Of a stretch of DNA of 64,000 nt, positions 18,479 to 26,509 are shown in pieces. The first letter of the stretch is position 1. Each line of letters begins with the position of its first letter. Source of the stretch: CAVXFL01 sp963761015 (GTDB lineage Bacteria; Pseudomonadota; Alphaproteobacteria; Acetobacterales; Acetobacteraceae); NCBI GenBank assembly GCA_963761015.1, contig CAVXFL010000006.1, positions 1 through 64,000 on the forward strand, given 5' to 3'. The notes beneath the pieces were generated by a model. The model saw nothing but the letters and a program-made list of their open reading frames with translations, had not been told where the DNA came from and searched no databases. Both the position numbers and the translations under genes were made by a program.

Positions 18479-19243
18479 TCAGCGTGTGACGAGACTGGCG
18501 ATCAGCTTGTTTGCGGCCTCGGTGAGGGCGAAAAACATCGGAAAATCGACGCGGTTCACCGCAACAAACACGCCGACATCCCGGCCCGGAGCGAAGGCAA
18601 TGTAACTCATAAACCCAGCGCCGCCCCCGCTCTTTACCATCAGCGTCGGCTGGATACCCTGCGCCGCCACCATCACCCAGCCGAGGCCGAGACCCGCCAT
18701 CGGCGAAGCTTCGTCGAAGCCGATCGCGCCCGGCATCGATTGGCGCAGGCGATAGACCGCGTGGCTCAGCACCAGCACGCCGTTCGCGTCGGCGAGGTTG
18801 TGGCGCAGCCAGCGCGCCATGTCGTTCCCTGTGCTGTAGAGTCCGCCGCTGCCGTCCGTCGCGTGCGTATCGACGCATGACGCGGCGCCGCCGAGGCCGG
18901 AGCCAACCATCAGCCGCGCACATTGTTCGGGCGTCGGCGCAAAGCCCGTGTCCGTCATGCCGAGCGGCGCCGTGACGCGGGTGCGTAGCAGGTCGGGATA
19001 GGACTGGCCGGCGGCGATCTCAAGCGCATCGGCCAGGAGATCGAAGCCGACATTGGAGTAGGCCGCGATGGTACCCGGTGCCCAGGGCAGCGTATAACCG
19101 GCCAGCCATTTCCAGCGATCCTCGCGGGTCGGCCAAGCGCGGGGATTCACACCCTCGGGAGCGTCGCCCATCTCGCGCGGCAGCGCTGCCGAATGGGTTG
19201 CGAGATCGAGTAGCGTGATCGGGCGCGTGCCGAAGGCAGGCAC
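18479..19243 (-). pseudogene. Beta-lactamase-fold serine hydrolase, lacks N-terminus
   Basis: Serine hydrolase of the class C beta-lactamase/AmpH/esterase type, about 254 residues as open. It begins in mid-fold at ITLLDLATHSAALPREMGDA, has the second-motif Tyr (AAYSNVGFDLL) and a C-terminal KSGG in MVKSGGGAGFMSYIAFAPGR corresponding to the third motif. The first motif, S-x-x-K with the nucleophile Ser, should lie about 60-80 residues upstream and I do not find it in the frame or next to it. No signal peptide. So it is probably 5'-truncated, unless a frameshift hides the start. Confidence 0.75.
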
Positions 19244-19325
19244 CTTCTTCTCCCTCCGCCAGACGACCGTCCTAGCGCGTCAGGATAGCTGCCAGTTTTC
19301 CCCGAGGGCCAGAACCAGCGGACGT

Positions 19326-20174
19326 TCATGTCCCAGGCTTCGACGGAGCCCATTTGTAGATGCGCGTGAGCGTGTCACCCATCAGGGCTGCCCGGTCGCT
19401 GTCGGACAGCCGGTCGGTGATACGAAACGCCTCGACCCCCTGCTCGTAGGTCAACAACTTGACCGCCCGGGTCCAGTCGGTTCCCCACATGCAGCGATCG
19501 AGACCAAAGGCGTCAAAAATGCGCCAGAGCGGGTCCCAGATGTCCTTGTAGGGGAACGGCTCGCGCGACAGCGTGCAGGCGCCGGTGATCTTGACCGTGA
19601 CGTTCTCATGCGCCGCCAAGGCCAGCAGCTTCGGAAGATCCGCCCACGGTTGCGTCGGCGCCGGCGGCTCGAACGGCTGTTTCAGCCCGAGATGGTCGAT
19701 CACCAGCATCGTGCCGGGATGCCGCGCGGCAAGCTGCCCGGCCAGGTCCAGGTGCTCCCAGCACAGCAGGTTCACCGGCAGGGCGTGGCGCGCGGCGGCG
19801 GTGAGAACCCGGTTGACGCCCGGGTCGGCGGCGTCGATCGGCGGCCCAAACGCGATCATCAGCCTGATGGCGACGGCGCCGTCGGTAGCGGCCCACCCGG
19901 CGATGACGTCCTCGACTGCGGGATCGGCCGGGTCGACCGGCTTGATCAACCCGAACCGGCCGGGATGGGCGGCATGGACCTCCAGGGCGTAGCTGGCATC
20001 GTAGCGGTACATGGTGAAGGGCGACACCAGCAGCGCGCCATCGACGCCGACCGCGTCCATCGCCGCCACCATGTCATCGCCGGTGACCTCCGCCGGCCCA
20101 TGGAGAACGGCGGCCCAGGGGCGGCCGGGGCGGTCGCGCTCATAGGCGTGCACCTGGGCATCGATGGTTGGCAT
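19326..20174 (-). CDS. Amidohydrolase family 2 protein
   Basis: Intact TIM-barrel metal-dependent hydrolase of 282 residues, related to 2-pyrone-4,6-dicarboxylate lactonase and other amidohydrolase-2 enzymes. Metal or substrate motifs: IDAQVHAYERD near the start (HxH-like, here Q-V-H), MLVIDHLGLKQPF mid-protein, and DRCMWGTDWTRAVKL with the catalytic Asp near the end. Cytoplasmic. The substrate is unknown; a lactone or acyl-CoA-derived acid is likely from the family. Neighbours (beta-lactamase-fold hydrolase, F420-type oxidoreductase) fit a catabolic setting. Confidence 0.85.
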   Translation of the reverse strand: MPTIDAQVHAYERDRPGRPWAAVLHGPAEVTGDDMVAAMDAVGVDGALLVSPFTMYRYDASYALEVHAAHPGRFGLIKPVDPADPAVEDVIAGWAATDGAVAIRLMIAFGPPIDAADPGVNRVLTAAARHALPVNLLCWEHLDLAGQLAARHPGTMLVIDHLGLKQPFEPPAPTQPWADLPKLLALAAHENVTVKITGACTLSREPFPYKDIWDPLWRIFDAFGLDRCMWGTDWTRAVKLLTYEQGVEAFRITDRLSDSDRAALMGDTLTRIYKWAPSKPGT

Positions 20175-20315
20175 GGATATCCCCCTTTGCGCCTGACCGC
20201 CGTCCTAAGCAGATCGCAGCCGCGCGGCAACCACGCCGCTTCACCTGCGCCGCCAGCCGCTCCAGCGCCATCCGCCGATGTGTCCGCCGAGCGGTAAGGC
20301 CGCGGGGAGCGCTCG

Positions 20316-20897
20316 TCAGCCGCCGGTGGACTGCGGCGCGCGCGGCGCCGTCACGGAGCGCGGCCGGAACGCCTTGGGGCCGACCCAGCGGCCGAGCATG
20401 GACGCCAGCACGTCATCGCGCAGCCAGAAGCGATGATAGAGCGCGGCCAAGACGTGCATCCCGACCAGAACCAGAATCACGTAGCCCGCGATTTCGTGCC
20501 AGTCCGCCACCTGCTTGGCGAACCCCTTGTCCACCCCCATGAGCGAGGGCAGCGGAATGCCCATCAGCGCCACGGCGCGGCCTTTCGCGCTGGCCAGCAG
20601 CCAGCCCAGCATCGGCTGGACCAGCATCATGACGTAGAGCCCGGTTTCGGTCACGAACGCACCGGCGCGCTGCCACAGCGGCAGCGAGCGGAGCGCGCCC
20701 TCCCGGCGGCGAAATTTTGCCAGCACGCGGGGAACCAGGATCAGCAGCACGAGCAGACCGGCCCATTGGTGCCATTCCAGCATGGCCGTGCGCAGCGCGC
20801 CCTTCGGCAGCTCCTCGCGCGTCCATACCAGCGCGAATGCCAGCACGATCAGAAGCGCGCCCAGCCAGTGCAGCGATTTCGTTGCCTTGGAGTACAT
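20316..20897 (-). CDS. Cytochrome b561
   Basis: Inner-membrane dihaem b-type cytochrome of 193 residues, passing electrons from quinol to periplasmic or membrane partners. Four hydrophobic helices are visible. Candidate haem ligands are His10 (KSLHWLGALL), His43 (EWHQWAGLL), His134 (DWHEIAGYV) and His148 (GMHVLAALYH), the pattern of the bacterial b561 family. The tail after residue 165 is basic and proline-containing. It is divergent from the UPF0114 gene at 21074. Confidence 0.88.
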   Translation of the reverse strand: MYSKATKSLHWLGALLIVLAFALVWTREELPKGALRTAMLEWHQWAGLLVLLILVPRVLAKFRRREGALRSLPLWQRAGAFVTETGLYVMMLVQPMLGWLLASAKGRAVALMGIPLPSLMGVDKGFAKQVADWHEIAGYVILVLVGMHVLAALYHRFWLRDDVLASMLGRWVGPKAFRPRSVTAPRAPQSTGG

Positions 20898-21073
20898 GTC
20901 GTCCCTCGTTGTCGCGGCGAAATTCGGCCACGTTCGGTTCGCTTAGATGGGCGCCGCCCGCCGGGCATTGACCTCGATCAATTGCAGGGCAGCATCGTGG
21001 CCGCGATACAACCGGGGCTGCCCGCCAAAGCAGCCGTCGTGGAGGCAGCCGTCGTGGATCTCGGGGACAGCGT

Positions 21074-21610
21074 ATGAGCGAGCAGCCGATGACAACCGAT
21101 CACGTGCCCTTGCCGGAGCGCCTGTTCGAGAGCTTCCTCTTCAGCAGCCGCTGGTTGCTCGCGCCGTTCTATTTCGGGCTCGTGGTCAGCCTGTTCGTGC
21201 TGCTGGTCAAGTTCGGCCAGGAGGCGGCGCACCTGCTGTCGCACGTCATGACGGCGACCGGCAACGGCATCATCATCGGCGTGCTGTCGCTGATCGACCT
21301 CTCGCTGATCGCCAACCTTGTGCTGATGGTGACGTTCGCCGGCTACGAGAGCTTCGTCTCGCGACTGCATGTCGGCAACCAGGACACCCGGCTCGAATGG
21401 ATGGGGCAGATCGGGTTCAGCGAGCTGAAGCTGAAGCTGATGGCCTCCATCGTCGCCATTTCCGCCATCCGCGTTCTGGAAGGCTTCATGACGGCGGGCC
21501 AACTCACCGATCGCGAGCTCGGCTGGATGGTCGGCATTCACCTGGCCTTCGTCGTCTCCGGCCTGATGCTCGCGGCCATGGACCGCGTCGCGGGCCGGAC
21601 CGGGCACTGA
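21074..21610 (+). CDS. UPF0114 (YqhA-like) membrane protein
   Basis: 178-residue membrane protein of the UPF0114/TIGR00645 family, function unknown. Hydrophobic segments at about 26-48 (SRWLLAPFYFGLVVSLFVLL), 65-90 (IIIGVLSLIDLSLIANLVLM), 120-140 and 152-170. The conserved family stretch FAGYESFVSRL is followed by a Gly-x-Ser region (IGFSELKLKLMASIVAISAI). The start MSEQPM is chosen over an upstream GTG. Stands alone on the plus strand, followed after 27 bases by an LLM oxidoreductase, so co-transcription is possible. Confidence 0.88.
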   Translation: MSEQPMTTDHVPLPERLFESFLFSSRWLLAPFYFGLVVSLFVLLVKFGQEAAHLLSHVMTATGNGIIIGVLSLIDLSLIANLVLMVTFAGYESFVSRLHVGNQDTRLEWMGQIGFSELKLKLMASIVAISAIRVLEGFMTAGQLTDRELGWMVGIHLAFVVSGLMLAAMDRVAGRTGH

Positions 21611-21637
21611 TCCGGCGCATCCCGTCCGCCCCGGGAG

Positions 21638-22603
21638 ATGAAGCCGTTCCGGTTTGGTGTGAGTGTCCGGCACGCGCAATCGCGGGCCGAATGGATGGAG
21701 AAGGCCCGGAAGGTCGAGGCGCTCGGCTACGCCACGCTGACGGTCCCGGATCACCTCACCGACCTCGTCGCGCCGATGCCGGCATTGATCAGCGCCGCGG
21801 AGGCAACCAAAATCCTTCGGATCGGCACGAACGTCCTCAACAACGACCTTCGCCATCCCGTGCTGGTGGCACGCGAAGCCGCGACCGTCGATCTCCTGAC
21901 CGACGGGCGGATCGAGCTCGGCCTGGGCGCCGGGAGTATAAAATCCGAATACGACGAAGCCGGGTTCTCCTTCGATCCGGGAGGAACCAGAGTCGAGCGG
22001 CTGGCCGAGTCGGTCACGATCATCAAAAGCCTGCTGAGCGGTGAACAGGTCACCTTCGCTGGTCGGCACTATCGCGTGACCGGCCACACGATTGCGCCCC
22101 CTCCCGTGCAGAAACCGCATCCGCCAATTCTCATCGGCGGCAACGGCCGTCGCCTCCTCGCTCTGGCAGCGCGGGAAGCCGACATCGTGGGTTTCTCGGG
22201 ACTCACTTTCCGAAACGGCGGTGCCGCGCCGCCGGATCTTTCCGGATGGCTGGTGTCTGGCGTCGATGAGCGGGTGCAGATGGTGCGCGAGGCCGCAGGC
22301 GGCGCGCGATATGCGGGGCTGGAATTGAGCGCGTTGGTGCAGCAGGTTGTCGTGACCGACGATCGCCGCCAGGTGGCCGAAGAACTGGCAAGAAGCTGGA
22401 CGCAGCTCACCGCAGACGAAATCCTCCAGAGCCCCTACGTTCTGATCGGAACCGTTGACCAGATGGTGGAGGACCTCCAGGCGTACCGCGATCGTTGGGG
22501 CATCTCCTATTACGTTGTTCACGAGCCATTTATGGACGCCTTCGCCCCCGTCGTTGCCCGCCTCGCCCGCAGCGGGCGTAGCCCGGATGGAGCGCAAGCG
22601 TAA
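21638..22603 (+). CDS. LLM-class F420-dependent-type oxidoreductase
   Basis: 321-residue TIM-barrel oxidoreductase of the bacterial luciferase superfamily, close in layout to the TIGR03621 group annotated as F420-dependent. Typical segments: FGVSVRHAQSRAEWMEKARK, GYATLTVPDHLTD, LRIGTNVLNNDLRHPVLVAR, TDGRIELGLGAG, and PHPPILIGGNGRRLLALAAR. An alternative is FMN use; the sequence does not decide. A GGGAG element sits close to the ATG. The C-terminus (RSGRSPDGAQA) reads into a GC-rich palindrome, so the end may have been extended by a repeat. Confidence 0.82.
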   Translation: MKPFRFGVSVRHAQSRAEWMEKARKVEALGYATLTVPDHLTDLVAPMPALISAAEATKILRIGTNVLNNDLRHPVLVAREAATVDLLTDGRIELGLGAGSIKSEYDEAGFSFDPGGTRVERLAESVTIIKSLLSGEQVTFAGRHYRVTGHTIAPPPVQKPHPPILIGGNGRRLLALAAREADIVGFSGLTFRNGGAAPPDLSGWLVSGVDERVQMVREAAGGARYAGLELSALVQQVVVTDDRRQVAEELARSWTQLTADEILQSPYVLIGTVDQMVEDLQAYRDRWGISYYVVHEPFMDAFAPVVARLARSGRSPDGAQA

Positions 22604-22606
22604 TCC
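22573..22606. repeat. REP-like palindrome
   Basis: Imperfect palindrome built on CCCGGAT ... ATCCGGG at the very 3' end of the LLM gene. It contributes the last codons of that gene. A related CCCCGGATTAC word lies at about 22679. Confidence 0.55.
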
Positions 22607-22742
22607 GGGATGCTGTTGCGCCGTTGCTGGTCGCGCCAAGATCGCGGCCTTCTGCCAGTGCCCGAGTGCTCACCGGTTTCCCCGGATTACTACGCCGCTG
22701 ACGCCGGATAAGTCGCCTGTAGCATAAGGTCGCAAGCATTTC

Positions 22743-22988
22743 CTATTGTTGCGCCGCTGTTGGCTGCGCAGCGACGGGCATTGACAGAATAAGGTTCTGA
22801 CCCGACCAATTCTCCAATACTGACATGAAGTGCTCCTCCGAAGGGGACGCATGACAAATTTCTATTAGATCAAGCCCTGCACGGGTAAGCAGCACCCTCC
22901 CCGTTGCGAGGCTGTTAGTTTCATGAGGGAATTCTATCGTGATTGGTGCGTGCTTCGCTTGCGATGGTTCCTGATGCTCGAAAATCAT
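22743..22988 (-). CDS. Hypothetical protein coupled to valS
   Basis: An 81-residue open frame whose ATG (22988) overlaps the valS stop (ATGA), the signature of translational coupling. The predicted protein has no membrane segment: MIFEHQEPSQAKHAPITIEF, then TGRVLLTRAGLDLIEICHAS and SVLENWSGQNLILSMPVAAQ. Two cysteines at most, no motif I recognise. Its base composition is clearly less GC-rich than valS, so it may be a recent acquisition or a chance frame. I rate the coupling as the main argument for a real gene. Confidence 0.5.
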   Translation of the reverse strand: MIFEHQEPSQAKHAPITIEFPHETNSLATGRVLLTRAGLDLIEICHASPSEEHFMSVLENWSGQNLILSMPVAAQPTAAQQ

Positions 22989-25741
22989 TCCAACCGCGCC
23001 AGCGCCGCTTCCAGCCGCGCCACCTCCGCGCGCGCCGCATCCAATCGTTCCCGGTTCTCCTCCACCACCTCCTCCGGCGCGCGGGCGACGAAATCGGCGT
23101 TGGCGAGCTTGCGTTCGATCTTCTCCGCCTCCGCCGCCGCGCGCTCGCGCTCGCGCTGCAAGCGGGCGCGCTCGGCGGCCACGTCGATCGCGCCGGCGAG
23201 CGGCAGCACCAGCGTGGCCTCGCCCACCAGCGCCTGCGCCGAGCCGGCCGGCACCTCGCCTTCCAGCGCCCGCACCTCGGATGCGCGCGCCAGCCGCCGG
23301 ATCTGGTCAACCCAGCGACCCGCGCGCGCCATCGTCTCCGGTGCCGCGTCCTTCAGCAGGATCGGCATTTCCGTCGCCTGCGGCACGCGCATTTCCGCGC
23401 GCACCGTGCGGACCTCGGACACCAGCCGCACCACCCAGTCCAGTTCCGCCCGCGCCGCCTCGGGCTCCGCCACCGGCACCACCGAGGGCCAGGGCGCGCG
23501 GATCAGCGAATATTCCGCACCGTAACCGAAATAAGCCCATAGTTCTTCGGTCACGAACGGAATCACCGGATGCAAGAGCCGCAATAGCAGCCCGAGCACG
23601 TACGCCGCCGCGGCGCGCAATTCGGCGGCCTCGGCTTGCCCCTCACCCGCACGCGGACCTTCTCCCTCTCCCGCGTGCGGGTGAGGGCCGGGGTGGGGGG
23701 CGGCGTGCGCCTCCAGCACCGGCTTGGCCAGTTCCAGGAACCAGTCGCAGAACACGTTCCAGGTGAAGCGGTAGCAGGCGGCGGCATAGTCGTTGAACCG
23801 GTACGCCTCCAGCGCCGCCGTCGCCTCGGCCACCGCCGCGTTCGCCGCGTCCAGAATCCAGCGCGCCAGCGGCAGCTTCGCGCGCGCCGGATCGAATCCC
23901 GGCACCGGCGCGATGCCATGCATCTCGCAGAACCGCGCGGCGTTCCACAGTTTGGTGACGAAGCTGCGATGATCCTCCACCCGCTTCGGCCCGAGCTTCA
24001 CGTCGCGCCCCGGCCCGGTGAGCATGCAAATGGTGAAGCGCAACGCATCTGCACCGTAACGGTCGATCAACGCCAGGGGATCGACGATGTTCCCCTTGGA
24101 CTTCGACATCTTCTGCCCGCGCTCGTCGCGCACCAGGCCGTGAATGTACACCGCGCGAAACGGCACCTCGCGCATCACGTAGAGGCCCATCATCATCATC
24201 CGGGCGACCCAGAAGAAGATGATGTCGAACCCGGTCACCAGCACGTCGCCGGGATAATAGCGCGCGAGTTCCGGCGTCTCGTTCGGCCAGCCCAGGGTCG
24301 AGAACGGCCACAGCGCCGAACTGAACCAGGTGTCGAGCACGTCCTCGTCCTGCTCCAGCGGCATGTCGGTGCCGTAACGCTTCAGCGCCAATTCCTTCGC
24401 GCCCGCTTCGTCGCGCGCCACGAACACCGCGCCGTCCGGGCCGTACCAGGCGGGAATGCGGTGCCCCCACCAGAGCTGGCGGCTGATGCACCAGGGCTGG
24501 ATGTCGCGCAGCCAGGCGAAGAACGTGTTCTCCCATTGTTTCGGCACGAAAACCGTGCGCCCGTCCGCCACCGCGGCGATCGCCGGCTTCGCCAGCTCGG
24601 CGGCGTTGCAAAACCATTGCGTGGTCAAGTGGGGTTCGATCGGCACGCCGGAACGGTCGCCGTGCGGCACCGCGTGGCGGTTGGGCTCGATCTTCTCGAC
24701 CAGCCCCACCTCTTGCAGCACCGCAACGATGGCCCTGCGCGCGTCGAACCGGTCCTTGCCCGCAAGCGTGCGCGTGAACTCGGGCGAGGCCACGCCGGGG
24801 ACGCGCGCCAGCTCGCTCTCGATGTCGCCGAGCGTCACGCGCGCGCGGCGGTCGAGGATCGAGGGCATCGGCAGCTTGTGCCGCGCGCCCACGGCGAAGT
24901 CGTTGAAGTCGTGCGCGGGCGTGATCTTCACCGCGCCGGTGCCCTTTTCGGGGTCGGAATACGCATCCGCGATGATCGGAATGCGCCGCCCGACCAGGGG
25001 AAGAACGGCGTGGCGGCCGAGCAGGTCGCGGTAGCGCGCGTCCTGCGGATGCACCGCCACCGCCACGTCGCCCAGCATGGTTTCGGGCCGTGTGGTCGCG
25101 ACCGTGATGAAGCGGTCGGCCTCGCCCTCGATCGGATAGCGGATGTACCACAGGTTCCCCGCCACCTCCCGGCTCTCCACCTCGAGGTCGGAGATCGCGG
25201 TCTGCAGCTCGGGGTCCCAGTTCACCAGCCGCCGGTCGCGGTAGATCAGGCCCTGTTCGTAGAGCCGGACGAACACCTCGCGCACCGCCGCCGAAAGCCC
25301 GGCATCCATGGTGAAGCGCTCGCGCGGCCAATCCAGCGACGCGCCGAGCCGGCGCAGCTGGCGCGTGATGGTGCCGCCGGACTCCTCCTTCCAGCGCCAG
25401 ACGCGGGCGAGAAACGCGTCGCGCCCGAGCGCCTGGCGGTCGGTGCCCTCGGCGACGAGCAGCCGTTCCACCACCATCTGGGTGGCGATGCCGGCGTGGT
25501 CGGTGCCCGGCTGCCAGAGCACGTCGTGCCCCTGCATGCGCCGCCAGCGGACCAAGCTGTCCTGGATGGTGAACGTCAGCGCGTGGCCCATGTGCAGGCT
25601 GCCGGTGACGTTGGGCGGCGGGATCATGATGGTGAACGGCGGCGCGGCCGCGGTCGGGTCGGCGGCGAACGCGCCCGCGCGCTCCCAGCCTTGGTAGATG
25701 CGCTGCTCGAATTGGGCGGGGTCGTAGGTCTTGTTCAACAT
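22985..25741 (-). CDS. valS: Valyl-tRNA synthetase
   Basis: Class I aminoacyl-tRNA synthetase charging tRNA-Val (EC 6.1.1.9), 918 residues, intact. The HIGH signature is HMGH at about residues 50-53 (PPNVTGSLHMGHAL) and KMSKS at about 544-548 (GQKMSKSKGN). The editing domain (around TTRPETMLGDVAVAVHP) and C-terminal coiled-coil arm (RERERAAAEAEKIERKLANA, then EEVVEENRERLDAARAEVAR) are present. Unusual: between the anticodon-binding helices (KPVLEAHAA and AAAYVLGLL) about 25 residues rich in Pro, Gly, His and Glu are encoded by a palindromic repeat. It heads a core block with popZ and tolC on the same strand. Confidence 0.97.
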   Translation of the reverse strand: MLNKTYDPAQFEQRIYQGWERAGAFAADPTAAAPPFTIMIPPPNVTGSLHMGHALTFTIQDSLVRWRRMQGHDVLWQPGTDHAGIATQMVVERLLVAEGTDRQALGRDAFLARVWRWKEESGGTITRQLRRLGASLDWPRERFTMDAGLSAAVREVFVRLYEQGLIYRDRRLVNWDPELQTAISDLEVESREVAGNLWYIRYPIEGEADRFITVATTRPETMLGDVAVAVHPQDARYRDLLGRHAVLPLVGRRIPIIADAYSDPEKGTGAVKITPAHDFNDFAVGARHKLPMPSILDRRARVTLGDIESELARVPGVASPEFTRTLAGKDRFDARRAIVAVLQEVGLVEKIEPNRHAVPHGDRSGVPIEPHLTTQWFCNAAELAKPAIAAVADGRTVFVPKQWENTFFAWLRDIQPWCISRQLWWGHRIPAWYGPDGAVFVARDEAGAKELALKRYGTDMPLEQDEDVLDTWFSSALWPFSTLGWPNETPELARYYPGDVLVTGFDIIFFWVARMMMMGLYVMREVPFRAVYIHGLVRDERGQKMSKSKGNIVDPLALIDRYGADALRFTICMLTGPGRDVKLGPKRVEDHRSFVTKLWNAARFCEMHGIAPVPGFDPARAKLPLARWILDAANAAVAEATAALEAYRFNDYAAACYRFTWNVFCDWFLELAKPVLEAHAAPHPGPHPHAGEGEGPRAGEGQAEAAELRAAAAYVLGLLLRLLHPVIPFVTEELWAYFGYGAEYSLIRAPWPSVVPVAEPEAARAELDWVVRLVSEVRTVRAEMRVPQATEMPILLKDAAPETMARAGRWVDQIRRLARASEVRALEGEVPAGSAQALVGEATLVLPLAGAIDVAAERARLQRERERAAAEAEKIERKLANADFVARAPEEVVEENRERLDAARAEVARLEAALARLE
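23637..23705. repeat. Palindromic repeat embedded in valS
   Basis: Two perfect 17-base arms, 23640-23656 and 23671-23687, around a 14-base loop, followed by a GGGGTGGGG stretch. In the valS frame it encodes HPGPHPHAGEGEGPRAGEGQ. It resembles GC-rich intergenic palindromes of proteobacteria (compare 48762 and 49135) but has kept the gene open. Confidence 0.8.
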
Positions 25742-25828
25742 GGGGCGCTGCTTACCAGATCACGCGCGGCGGAAGACAGATGACGGCGATGTGGTGCGCC
25801 GCTCGCCCGCTGTCGTCTGGCTCGGGAC

Positions 25829-26461
25829 TCAGCGCCCGCGGCTGAGGACCCGTTCGATCTCCGCCCGGACCAGCCGCTCCAACAGCGGCTGCAAGTGCTG
25901 GTCCAGCCACGCCTTGAGCTGGCCGCGGAGTTCCTGGGTCGCGATCGGCTCGATCAGCGATTGCAGCTGCTCGTCGAGCGAGCCCTTCACCAGATCGCGC
26001 AGCTCGTGGCGCACGAGGTCGCGCAGCAGGTTCGGCAGGTTGTCGCCGAGCGAGGACCGGACCATCAGCCGGAGTTCCTCGCGCACGAGTTCCTCGATGG
26101 TCGGTCCACCGGGGCGGATGCGGACGGTGGCGGCGGTGACGTCGTCCGGGGCTGGCAGGGCCGGCACCGCGGCGCGGGCGGCCGGCGGCGGTGGGGGCGG
26201 CGCCTCGTCCGGCACCATCATGGCGGAATCGAGCAGCAGCACCTCCTCGCCCGCGGGCTTGGCCGGTGCCGGCGGGGGCCGGGACGGCGGCGGCGGCGCT
26301 TCCGCGGCCGGCGGCGGAGCCGGAACCGGGGCGGGCGCGGCGGCCGGGGCCGGCCGCGTCGCCTGATCCTCCTCGCTCAGGATGCGCCGGATGGAGGAGA
26401 GGATGTCCTCCATCGAGGGATCGGCGCCCGAGGGCGGTTGGGCCGGCTGCACCGCGCTCAT
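25829..26461 (-). CDS. popZ: PopZ-type polar organising protein (DUF2497)
   Basis: 210-residue protein of the PopZ/DUF2497 family, which self-assembles at alphaproteobacterial cell poles and anchors ParB and regulators. The N-terminal binding helix is SMEDILSSIRRILSEED (about 16-32). A long acidic and proline-rich linker follows (residues 35-110). The C-terminal oligomerisation helices end with LKAWLDQHLQPLLERLVRAE and IERVLSRGR, as usual for the family. It lies between valS and tolC, a common order in this class. Good support from domain order rather than from a single motif. Confidence 0.85.
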   Translation of the reverse strand: MSAVQPAQPPSGADPSMEDILSSIRRILSEEDQATRPAPAAAPAPVPAPPPAAEAPPPPSRPPPAPAKPAGEEVLLLDSAMMVPDEAPPPPPPAARAAVPALPAPDDVTAATVRIRPGGPTIEELVREELRLMVRSSLGDNLPNLLRDLVRHELRDLVKGSLDEQLQSLIEPIATQELRGQLKAWLDQHLQPLLERLVRAEIERVLSRGR

Positions 26462-26509
26462 CGTCTCCTGCTCATGCTTCGATCAAGCCCCAGCCATCGG
26501 TCCGGCCGG

